Below are positions 23,855-36,300 of a stretch of 64,000 nucleotides of DNA, piece by piece; the stretch's first letter is position 1, and every line of letters begins with the position of its first letter. The position numbers were made by a program, and so were the translations under genes. The notes beneath the pieces were generated by a model. That model saw nothing but the letters and a program-made list of their open reading frames with translations, ran no database searches and had not been told where the DNA came from. The DNA is taken from positions 3,782,001 to 3,846,000 of the forward strand of contig NC_047063.1 of assembly GCF_902459465.1 (NCBI RefSeq), given 5' to 3'. This stretch comes from Asterias rubens (taxonomy: Eukaryota; Echinodermata; Asteroidea; Forcipulatida; Asteriidae).

Positions 23855-24382
23855 TTACCTGATGTCCCTAATGAAATCTGTGATTATAGTCACAGCAGCT
23901 TTACAAGATTTGTCGTCGTCGGGTCTAAAAGACAGATACAGCTGAGTGTCATCGGCATAGCAATGGATATCAGGCAGATCATGCTCTACGATGTCAAACA
24001 ATTTAGAGGCATAGACAATAAATAAAAATGGTCCTAAGCAGAATCCCTGAGGAACACCACAGTTGATAAGGTACCTTGAATGGTTACACGTTGACTTATA
24101 TCTGACAAATATGACGAAAACCAATCAAGGGCCTTGTCAGTGACTCCACATTTAGACTGAAGACGTGTCAATTGATCAACAGAATCGAACGCTGCACTCG
24201 AAATTTATCCTCACCAGTAAATCATTTTTAACCCTAGTAAGAGCCATGTGTGTACCGTGATGCTTCCGGTGAGATGAATAGAGATTGGGGAACATGGATC
24301 TATTTATCATACATTTATTTGTCATAGCATGGTGAAGAAAATTACGGTGGGGTAAGCGGCGCCTCATGACTAGTTTTGGCAA
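23855..24382 (-). pseudogene. LINE reverse transcriptase fragment (CR1/L2-like)
   Basis: Two frames together read YSSHRKHHGTHMALTRVKNDLL, then LINCGVPQGFCLGPFLF and IHCYADDTQLYLSF. The YADD catalytic box is intact. The AHRKHHGTETAL-like and GVPQGS..GPLLF-like boxes fit CR1/L2-type LINEs. 5'-truncated and frameshifted, with no ORF1 or endonuclease. Confidence 0.85.
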
Positions 24383-24664
24383 TGAAAAGCATATTGAGGC
24401 GAATGAATATATATTATTCCTTTACAGCTTTCAGCGGCAAAAGTCTGACGGAGAACAGCAACTGACCGAGATCCTGGCCCTATGAGGCAGTATGACGACA
24501 GGTCCTTAAACCTATCCGATAGGGATAAGTCTGACTACAGTGTCATGTCCACTGCGCCCCCTTCTTGAAGGAAAGAAGTTGGTGATGCTATTGACTTTCA
24601 ACCAGCTCCAAAGACAAGATTGACTAAAGGTGCTTTACTTCCCAACCTGAGCTACAGGACCAGT

Positions 24665-25510
24665 AAACTGTGGGGGGTGGTGGTCAACCGATTCCAGACA
24701 CTGGGGAATGACTACGAAGGAGATGAAGGTACGGTTAGAAAAGAGGACGTGAGGAATGAAGCTAAGGGGAGAGTAAGCCCAACAATACAGGACAAGTACA
24801 CTGTGGAGGCAAGGTGGTGGTCAACCGCTTCCAGACACTGGTGCATGATTACGAAGGAGATGAAGGTACGGTTGGAAAAGAAGACGTGAGGAATGAAGCA
24901 AAGGGGAGTGTTAGCCGTACCATACATGACCAGTACACTGTGGAGGTGGTGGTCAACCGCTTCCAGCAATGGAGAATGATTACGAAGGAGATGAAGGTAC
25001 GATTGGAAAGGAGGATGTGAGGAAAAGAAAAGGGGAAAGTTAGCCCATCCACACAGGACCAGTACACTATTGAGGTGGTGGTCAACCGCTTCCAGACACT
25101 GGGGAATGACTACGAAGGAGATGAAGGTACGGTGAGGAATGAAGCAAAGGGGAGAGTTAGCCCAACAATACAGGACAAGTACACTGTGGAGGCAAGGTGG
25201 TGGTCAACCCCTTCCAGACACTGGGGCATGATTACGAAGGAGATGAAGGTACGGTTGGAAAAGAGGACGTGAGGAATGAAGCAAAGGGGAGAGTTAGCCG
25301 TACTATACATGACCAGTACACTGTTGAGGTGGTCAACCGTTTCCAGACACCGGGGAATGTTTACGAAGAAGATGAAGGTACGGTTTGAAAGGAGGAAGTG
25401 AGGAAAATAAAAGGGGAAAGTTAGCCAATCCATACAGGACCAGCACACTATTGAGGTGGTGGTCAACCGCTTCCAGACACTGGGGAATGACTACGAAGGA
25501 GATGAATCCT
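24665..25510. repeat. Tandem repeat, about 120-135 bp unit, about 6.5 copies
   Basis: Each unit contains GGTGGTCAACCGCTTCCAGA, CACTGGGGAATGACTACGAA, GGAGATGAAGGTACGGTT, AAAGAGGACGTGAGGAATGA and CAGTACACTGTGGAGG. Copy starts are near 24,679, 24,810, 24,947, 25,073, 25,196, 25,329 and 25,455. Confidence 0.9.
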
Positions 25511-27317
25511 GTTATTGGCGGTTTTTACGACTAAGTACAGGCATGCTTCTCAACGGGCCACTGATTCCCTCCTTCCCTCTCTTTTTTTTTTTTTGGTTGG
25601 GGGGGGGGGGTTGTCGTTGAAAATCATTTAAACCTGAAAACAAACTTAATTCAGAGGCTGCTGTCCTCCTTTTTTCGAGGGTGGGGGAGAGTCAAGGTTT
25701 ATAGATGGGTTGCAATTCGCATCATTAACCGCCATCTTTGCTGTATTAACAAGGGAAAAGTGTACGCGCTGCGCGTTACTCTCAGCCAATCGCGAGCTCT
25801 TCACGCGTGCACAATTAATTGCAATCCATCTAACTGTATATTAAGGTTTGAGTAATCTACATGTAAATGTTCAATATATAGAATGCTGGCTTTGAAGTCT
25901 TTGTGGCAGCTTTTGTTCGAATGAAATCAACTTTTTGATTGATTTCTTCGATCAGATTAATTCTGGACAACTTAATTCGTCCGGCAAGTAAATGTTATCA
26001 ATTTGTCTCACACCAAACGGCTCAAGTGTCACGGAACCCTTATCAAGGGAGTTGAAAGTCCGACTGAACTCAGAAAAACCAGGGGCTGCCCTAATTGATT
26101 GCTTTTGGCGTTCATGTGTAAAACATAATCCATAAGGATCTCTTTAGCAACTGTTTCTGGAAATGATGAACAGAGTGCTTGGTGGTCGGCCAAACACTCT
26201 GCCTGGTGATTTTCACAGAGTCAGTTCTCATACACCCCCGCTTAAAATCGCCAAAACAAAATGTCATCGCTGGAAATACAAATACCGGACATTTCAGTCA
26301 TCAATCGTTATTGTTGATAGAAATCCAAGGTTGGTTTTGTGTTCCATTTTACAAGGTTGAGTACAACTTCCTTCCTGTGACCTACTAAAAGATTAAGTGA
26401 TTCTTGCCACCAACTACGCATAAATAAAAATAGACCATTCTAACTGATTGAATAAATAAAAGAGTCAGTGTTTATTTTTGGGGATGAAATTGGGTGTGCT
26501 TAGTGGGCTGTGATTGATTAGTAATGTCCAGTTATAGTAGTAGGTAAACCGCAAGATTGATTAATAGCTTGTAGTACAATTAAACAGGGCATGATGTAAT
26601 TGGTTCCAATATCCGGCCAGGTTTTTCTGTCATTTATTCCAGAATCCTAAGGCCCTTCCGAATCCACGGCTTTCGGCTCCAGATTTGGCTCAGGGTAGCT
26701 TGGCCTCGCGGTTGTTTTGAAAATTGTGCGTGCTTTGTGTATGCGCTCTCAGGACTTCAGATGAGAGGGCGAGCCTGAAGCAGAATCCAAACCAAAGCTG
26801 TGGTTTTGAAAAGGGTCCTATAATAATCTGACTCTAAAAACTTCCCGGTGTTTATTCTGTATGTTGAAAGCAGCAGCTTCCTTAATGTCTTTAAATTAAA
26901 GCTGCTGCTTATTTTTGCTTATTATAAGTTTCTGTTGTTGAAACAAAAACCCTGTCCCAAATCCAACTCCCTCTGAAACCAAAAGTAAAAACAAATATTA
27001 ATAAACATATAAGTATCTAGTCAATAAAACTAATAAATTTAATTAAATAATAGTAATAATGATAATAACTGTAAATGTAATCATCAGGATGTTATATATA
27101 GGTGATTCACTTAAAAGGAAGAAAACAAAGAGGTGGACGTTTATAATAGTAACAATAATCTTTTTTCAAGTTGAGGGTGTTGTTCCAGGCAACATTTTGT
27201 AATATTTTCATTATAAAACATCTACAAGATGCTGTGTGTTAACATGATATCTCTCAATAATCACCTTTCATCTCTCCTTTTTGCCTCCCTTCCCTCTCTC
27301 TACATCTTGTCTTGCAG
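25511..27317. other. Upstream of first visible IQSEC exon; no exon recognised
   Basis: The missing N-terminal Sec7 exons were looked for here on the plus strand and not recognised. The stretch is unique-looking AT-rich sequence with G- and T-runs near 25,583-25,612. Confidence 0.4.
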
Positions 27318-30300
27318 GTGTTATGTCGATGAGATGAATTTCCGAGACATGTCCATTGATGACGCTTTGAGGAAGTTCCAGACGGCATTCCGTCTTCCCG
27401 GGGAGGCGCAGAAGATCGAGAGACTCATGGAGGTAAGTAGTAAAAGTGACCCTCTCCTGGACAATTTTCTGCAAAGCAAAACAAAGTAAGCAGGATACCC
27501 ATCACAGATTTTATTGGCAAAATGGCATTTGGGCAGGTGACCATATTCTGTTTAACATAACTTAATCTGTTAAGGCAGCTCTATGAAATTGGGCCTTGTG
27601 CTACAGTGAGAGGCCAGATAACTTTGGAAGCGTTGTTCGTGAGAGGCCACCTCTCCCTGATTCTGCAGAAAGTTCCCTAAAACTAGACCGATCTGTCACT
27701 GTTCTAAATGACAAATTTGAAAATCACCCAATTTTTGATAATTTATTTTTATTTTTATAAATATCTAATAAATTGTTAATGGCCCTTTTTAGCACCCTCC
27801 CCCCCCAAAAAACCCCAAAATACTGAAGAAGAATTTCACAAAACACATCTTTCTGTTTTTTGCAACGGCAGGCTTTTGCCCAGCGCTACTGCATCTGCAA
27901 TGGTGATGTAGCGAGGATGTTCTGGAAACCAGATACTATCTTCATCTTGGCGTTTGCAATCATCATGCTGAACACTGATCTCCACAGCCCCAATCAGAAA
28001 ACGGAGAGGCGGATGAAGATCCACGAATTCATCCGAAATCTCAGTGGTAAGAAATCAGGGACAACAATTATGATATTTTTAATCGATGTCATGCATGTTT
28101 ACTCGTTTTTTTCCCCACTATTTTCTTGTGTCCCAGATGGCCGATCGATCTCAAACTTCTATAGGTTTGTCAGTTTATGTATATGGTGGATTACATCACT
28201 ACCAGCAACTGTTTTGTTAGCAAAAACCAGTTTCGTAATTTTCCTTTTTTGGTTTGGCTCTTGGAATATTCAGAAAATGTGTTATTAATAAGGCCTGAAA
28301 GGTCCATTAGAGCCTACATGTACGTGTACATTTAGTAGACCCATTGCATGTGACTCGCGTGCTCAAAAAGCGGCCTCACTGGGATCAAAAAGCGCCCTCA
28401 CTGGGGTCAAAGGAGGCAAATGATAAGCTGTTCTTTGTGCGTAAAAGTGTGCGAGTGAGCTCAGCGCCCTGTAGCGTTTCGGGTTATGCATGGGGTCTAT
28501 AAAATACCGGTTATACTTGTTTTTTTCAAGTAACAAATATCATGACTGAATGTATGTTTATAAAGATGTTTTGATTGTGGTTGATGATTGCAGGTATCGA
28601 TGATGGACATGACGTAGATCATGATCTCCTAGTGGGTATCTACAATCGTATCCAGGTGCATCCATTCCAACCAGGAGAGGATCATACCAGTATCGTCTTC
28701 AAGTTGGAGCAAAACATCAGCGGCAATCGACCGGTACGTTGCTTACTGAAATTTAAAATCTTAATTATAATTATAAGGGCCTTGACACACGAGGCATCCC
28801 ACAGGACCGCTTTGGCAGTACATAAATAATGTACAATAATGTTCAAACAATGTCTTCAGTTTCTCATCTACATGCAGACTTCAAGAAAGACTCAGATATG
28901 GTTGAAACATCGGACCATTAACTATTTAAATCTTCGACAAGTCAATGCTTACACGTATACCAGCTACAAAACTCAATTGAAAACTAATTTTTGTTCTTAA
29001 ATCTTTGTAACTCGTTGTCAACTTGCTTTTGTATCTCTCCTGCGCCAGGATTGTCTTTAAGACAGACATGGCGCATTATGAATGGCCACTATTGTTGTTG
29101 TTATTATTATTTTTTGCAGTTTCTCAAGAATAATATGTTAACATTTGAATGTACATACCTGTTCTTCATTGAGATTGCCTGGAACTAGTTAGTTGCCTGT
29201 AAATTGCCTCATGTGACATGACCCTAAGAGACAAATGTTAATCTACCTCCCATCCTATTTCAGCCCTCCCATCCCTACGTTATCCTCCCTCTAATAAGAA
29301 AATGCCGAACAAGTCCTCATTCCTGTCCAATTTCAGCCATCCTCCTTTCCCTTGTTTCATTTACCTACATCTAAGATACAGAAACAAGACTCGGCTCCTA
29401 ACTTCCAATTTGTCTTGCCTTAATTCCGCACCGATTATTCTCTCCTCCCACCATCTTCCCATAGATCCTTGCAGAGTCCCATCGGCGTCTGGTCCGTGAC
29501 TGCAGTCTATCAGAGGTCTACGACCCGACCAAGAAAGATAAGAAACATCAAAGACATGTATTCCTCTTCAATGATATGCTCATGGTATGTTGATTTTAAT
29601 TAATGTATGCAAATTTATTCTTCTTCAATGATATGCCTATGAAGTGTGTTTTTCCTTCATCTTCAACAGAGTGCTCTGTGTGTATTTTTTGTATTGATGT
29701 AGATTTTGATGAATATTCAAATTTGTCCATCTTCAACAATTTGCTCTTGGTGTGTATTTTTTGTATTGATGCTGATTTTAATGAATATTATTCAAATTTA
29801 TTCATCTTCAACGATGTGCTCTTGTACTATTTCGTATTGATGTTGATTTCTTCAACAACATGCTCTTGGTGTGTACTTTTTGTGCTTACAATGTATTTTG
29901 ATTGTGCTCATGGTGTGTGTATTTCATTGTTGATGTAATTTTAACGAATGGATCCAAATTTATGTTATCCTAATTTGTGTTATTTTTAATGATTTGTATA
30001 CATCTTTAATGATATGCTCATGGTGTGTACATTTTGTATTTCTGTTTAATGAATGTATGCAAACTTGTTCATCTTCAATGATATGTTCATGATGTGTATT
30101 TCCATGTATGAGAATTACTTATTTCTTTGCAAATTTACTCTTCTTCAAGGATGCATTAATTGTGTGTAACACTATAATTTTGTTAGTTCCTATGCAAATT
30201 TACCACTTCAAAAACACTCTTATGGTGTGTATTGTCATATGTTTGTATATTTACTCAAGTATATGCAAAGTCCCCCCAAAAAAGCAGTCGGTTTAATGGG

Positions 30301-33300
30301 CTTTTTCACACTAAAGCCTTACCAGGAACCGACTGATGCGCATAAAAACTTACTCCATATCAAAACCTGTTCATAGACGCTAACCTCACCACCAAGCAAT
30401 TAAATAAACTTCTCTCTTTTTCTCTCTCTAGATAACTAAAATCTACAAGAAGAAGACCGGTAGTATATACGGCTTCAAGAAAGCATTTCCTCTTCATGCG
30501 GCCTGTGTTTTAGACTTCTCCTCTCAGCGTAAGTACCTTAAAAAAGCCGCCCCCCCCCCCCCCCCCCCGCCCCGCCATATAACCATTTAACCATTGAGTT
30601 CTATGACACCTAATGCTCATGAATGAGTTCGGGCGGTGTGTCTTTAGATGCTCAAGAACACAATGCTGTTCATGTACGTATCTTCCACCCAAACGATGGT
30701 GATGTGGCGCCATTTTGTACAGTGTTGTTCTGGACTGATCCCTGCTGAAAGGTGGTGTGTGATCTTGTTCCGTGTGCATTGTTTCTGGGTCGTGAACTCA
30801 CCGTTCAGGCATGAGAACAATGCACTTAGCCAAGAACACACTGCCCGAACTCAGTCCTAATGTATTTCTACATGGCAACATTGAGGTGCATGTTTTTACC
30901 CTACCTACACTGTGTACATTGTGGAGAACAACACCTTAAAAATTAACTGTTAATACTCATGTTTGTTGTTTTCTTGGGTTTTGTTCATATTCTGATGGAA
31001 TCCCTTTGACAATCCCTTATCTAATCCATGCAGATTATCCTCACGGGATTAGACTGGTAGCCGCCATGAACAACCGAACGCTGATCACGTTCTGCGCCAA
31101 CTCACAGGAGGAGAAGGCTAGGTTTGTGTCCGACTTGAGGGAGACCGTCCAAGAGGTTAATGAGATGGAGGACATCAGAATAGGAGGTCAGTACAAAAAA
31201 AAACTAGTTTTAAAAGTTTTTAAAATTATCGGAGAAGAGCAGTGGAGAAAATTTAACAAACTTGTCCTGTTTCAGGATCTGATGTTTGGGTAGAAGGGAG
31301 AAATGGCAAGTCAAATCTTCAACACTTTTTATGGTACACTGTGAACATTCTTAGGTGGAACTGTGTTGTGATAGTATATCTACTGTAAGCCAGGCATAGC
31401 AACCTTCCATGGTGGTGGTGCAGGATCGTTTTCTTAAATTAAAGAAACTAAAAATAAAAACTGCTTGATTAGTTCACAAACAGCTAATGATACATAGTAG
31501 ACACATTGACTGGACTTGGTACTAAATCTATCCCATCTTTTAATTTCTGTAACCATCAGTCACAGACTAAAAACTTGGTTCTCATTAGCATGTTGAACTC
31601 CAAACCCATCTTTAGATCCAGGCATGATATGTTTCATACTTAAGTCTATTTCCCAATTTTTGTTTGCCTTTGGAAAAATCTGAATGATTATGATTAGCTA
31701 GCCTGAAATTTGTATTTGAGCCTGTACTATGTGTATGTCGGTCCTTTACTTAATAAAATATTCCTACTTTCTTCAAACGACCAAATTTCATGCCTGTTAG
31801 ACCCTCTTCTAACATCATAATTTGATGTCATTAAGGTTCAACACATTACTTTCAACTAATTTGAACATTCCATGTCTTCTTACAACTAAATTACAATATC
31901 ACCAAAATACATCAAACCAAGCTCCGGTTTCTTAGTGTTGCTGCTGAGCAGAACATTGCTGAACAATTTTCTGCTGAGCAGAAATGAGCAGGATACCTGT
32001 CACAAGTTCTACATGTGCCCTGGTAGTTTGGTTGGTCACCTTATTCTGTTCAGCACAACTCAAACTAGTCACTCAATTTTCTCAGCTAGTTTCTGAAAAA
32101 GTAACGGCAAACCCTGCAAGCGTCCGAGAAACGCCTCTATCTTGAATGTCTTCCTCTATTATCTTAAAAACTTGTCTATTGTTTGTGATCACAAGTAGGA
32201 TTGAAACCTTCTTCATCTAGCTGTATAATTTAAAATCCTGGGTGTTTCATGATGGGTTTCTATTGCAACTGATGTCAGCTGATAGACTATGCACAGTATG
32301 ACTGCAAACCTGCTCTTGTGCTTGACTTTCTCTCTCGGTTACTTTATTTTTACACAGCATGATTTTGTTAGCAGGCCTGACACTTACGATAGCCTCCATT
32401 CCCCCTGGTCATTGCCTTGGTGCCCCTTGAAATGCTCCAGTAGAAATTTACAATTTCCTCATAGGGTGCCCTTTACCAAGGAGGAAATGCCTTTCAAAAA
32501 CGAAGCAAACAGGCCTGCGTTGGACAGGCATCGGACTGCATCCACATCTCATCTTGCTTTGATTTGAAGAAAGTTCCCTGGTTATGATTAAGAGTTATTT
32601 TGCATTTGTTTTACCCCCCTTCCCTTCATCGTCATGCTCCTTTAGTTTATCCCCCAAGGGAAATGTGCCCGTGGGAAGGTACGTATGAGCCAGACAAAAA
32701 CAAAAACGTGGCGGTTGTGTTCAATACTGATGTGTTGTGAGTGGAGAGAAAGTTGTGGTTCTCTTTTGTTGTTGTTATTGTTGTTTGTGCACACAAATTA
32801 TTCAGTGTTTCTGTTAAAAAAGGACGTGGTATAGTTCTGGTGATTAAGGGGGGAGATAGAAAGGGATCTCAAAGATTGCTTGGTGAGGAAAAATTGGAAC
32901 TACTACGATATGGTCCAGTCTGAAATGTTGATTTCATTCTTTAGAAAAATCAACAAGTTTGATTTGTAAACTCTTAACGAGTCAATTAGTAAGAGATTTG
33001 GACAAGAAAATATATAGGCCCTACATTATACTCATGTGAGAATCTATGTGATGTTTTCTTGACATACAATGTATGTGAGGGAATTGTTTCATCTGTATGA
33101 ATTATTTTTAACACTTTACTAGGAGTGTTTCAATGCATGGACTCCTGCAGAAAACCAATGTCGTACCATTCCTTTTATGCATGCTTGGCTTTGTGATGTG
33201 CACCTATCAATGTCTGAAGTCTTTTGTCGCTCCAGTCTCAAAAATCTCAGAATAATTAATTAGGTGGAGGGCATTATAACGGCTGAAACAAACTCAAGTT

Positions 33301-36300
33301 TTTCATAATAGGCAATGTTAAATTCCTTCTGTTGTCTGTTGAATCCAAGAATTATTCTTATGCGTTTAATTCACTGGACATAGATTTCAGAGTGTGTAAA
33401 GTAATTTAAGGGTTTCTTGCTGTCCAACTTAAATGAAAATATTATTGTTTATTTTGTAATGGTCCTTTTTCAGACATCACTCTTTTGAAGATCAACCGAC
33501 AGTACAAGAAACAAATGAGCATGTTCACAACTCAACCGTACAAATGTAAACAAGTTGATCAATTCATCATATAACTTTTTTGAAATTTTTATAAAAGGCA
33601 AAAAAGCTGAGCTCATACAATCATCACCAACCATCATTTCTTAAGCAATAGAAAAACAAATTTACCTTAGACAAACATCAGAATTATGTTCACCATCAGT
33701 GAAAACAAATTCAGGTTTTTATTTTGGGTATATAAGACGTCCTTGCTAATGAAGCTAAGTATTGTCCTTCTCAAATGCATCCTAACAGAAAACATTACAA
33801 GATTAATACCCTGAATCATTTGCTCTGCACTTTCCTGCTCAATTTGAATGCCAAATAAAACACACTCTCTCTGGAGCTGGAATGGGGCCTGCAGCTTTGA
33901 ACCTTAGATATTACCGAAGGGATGTAAACTTGAGACTGGAAATCCGCTCCTTGCAAGATGGCGTAGGGGATTAGTGGTACACTTTTCAGGAATGTCGGGC
34001 AACAGCAGATTTGGCAAGTAAAGCCCGGTTCATACTCCCTGCGAATGCAATATGAATTTTGAGGTCACAAATTCACAACGATAAATTCACAACAGTTGAG
34101 GTGTGTTCAACACTTGCAAAAAATTCGCTGCAAAAACAGGCATGTAACATCAAAATTAATTTTGAATTATGAACCAGGCTTACATCCTTTGTTCTTTGAA
34201 ATGTGCGCATACCCAGAATTAAGGGTACGAATTCAGGAATTTGTTATACATCTGCTGCCACCTAGTGTTTGAAAGCCTTCCAATTGGTAAATTTAACACC
34301 AACAAATAAGTTTGATTTTATGGACTCTTTTTATGGCATCTTTTCATCCACCAGCTGAGCTCTGCATGCATCAATGATTCTTATTTTGGATGCACTGCAC
34401 TTTTAATGTTGAAGTTCTAAAAAGAAATTTCTCTCACTCTTATTTTGTATTTTGTTTTTGATTTCTTGTTGTATCCTTTTCATGTGCAATAGTAGATATT
34501 ATTTTCAAATGTTGGCAACTTTGTTTATTTCTTTCTTTCTCACACTTTTATGCTTAAGTTCTTCAAAAAAATCTCTGTCGCTATAATCTTTGTACTTTAA
34601 ATGTTTTGTTCTTGTTGTATCTTTTTCATATGCAATAGCAGATATTATTTTCAATGTTACCAACTTTATTTGTTTACTTTCTTTCTCAAGCTTTTATGTA
34701 TGTTTCCTTTTATCTGGCTGCTTCTGTAGCAATGTTTTTCTTTAACCAGTTTATCTGTTAACCTTCTTTTGGGTCAGCACCCCGAGAAGATGGATGTTAA
34801 ATTGAACAAAAAAATGTCTGATGACCTAATGTCATCCTTGACATGTTCCCCGCTTGTACCTGCAGTCATTATAACTGATTATTATTCTACATCAAAGAGC
34901 CTGACTATTGTGCTTTCAAGTTCTGGGTTGGTTTAAATGATTTAAATGAATGGGGAATATTACTTTCTACTATAATGTAAGGCCGTATCTGATTTGGTGG
35001 CTACAGCTACAGCTGTTGCTTAGGGTGTTGCTAAGAACGTGCTTCACTTCAACGCCTTATTATGCAGAAAAATAACCACTTACATACGTGTTAATATCAA
35101 ATGTCAATGTTGAGTGTTAAACAAGGATTGTAACATTGTGGTCTAGATATATAACCATTGTACAAGTATAACACTGTGGAGTCAAAGTGCATGCATTTGT
35201 GTCAATCTTTTGCAGACATTCTGCTTTTTTTACTCTGCATTTTTTTTATATATTTTTTTTTATATAAAATTTACACACCCCCTTTTCCAGAAATACAACT
35301 CTTCAGCGACAGCTGCAGACCTGCCAACCTGCACGCATTTTGAGTTTAGCATCTTTTGATCTAGGCATTTGGAACATAATATTTCCAGCAGCCAACTGGT
35401 TATTTTTTTATTATCAGACTGTTGTTAAGGTCATGTCGATGAAGTCGAGCACAAACGGTCAGAAATGGCCACACCAACCACCCCTAAGCAGTTGGGTCCG
35501 ACACTGTTTTATCCAAAAACATGATACAACATTTTTTTTATCGGCCTGAAATTTGTCTGTAACGGCCCGCAATTGACATGTATCAGCTCAATGCACTAGC
35601 TTATGCATGGGGCTCACCCTGCTCTGAATAATCTTCGTCCTCGTTTAGCTAATTAATATTTTGCAGTAACTGCTTTTAATGGTTCTTCTTTGTCCCTTTG
35701 ATTGATATTTATTCATAAAAATGATAAACAATACAGCAATAATATACTTGGCAAAAGTTGTAATTGTTTCTAACAATAGTTTTGTATTTCATGTTTCACT
35801 AATTGAGAAGTGACTTTGTTATCGTTAAGATAATTTGTAAAATATTGTGTGTTTTGGTTTGGTTTTTAGCTAGAAAAATTGTGTCTTTTGTCCGTTTATA
35901 CAGAAGGGAAATTTTCTTTAGTTTTTACCCAGATACACCGATGTGTGTTAGCATAGCACTGTATACTCAGTACTTCCCTGAGCTCTGTGTACAAAAATCA
36001 CAGGCATATTACTCTTGTTGGGCTCAAACCCATGACCTTTGCAATTTTAGAGCAATGTCATACCAACTAGACCACTGAGATTGCCCTGTAGATAGATGTA
36101 GTACAAATCAGTTATAAACAAGGGAAACATTAAATCAAAGAAAACATGAAGAGTTTTTTGAGCAACTATTAACAAACTTAAACGATTATTTCTGACCAAC
36201 AGCCGAGCTGGAGAGACAGAAGATTGTCCGTAAAAGCCAAGCAAGCACAGCAGACTCTGGGCTGGGTCTCGACACGGAGAGTTTTGCTAGTACGCAGAAT

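Noticed and set aside
20225..25510. CRISPR-like regular repeats
   Set aside because: The units are contiguous tandem repeats without unique spacers, in a eukaryotic genome.
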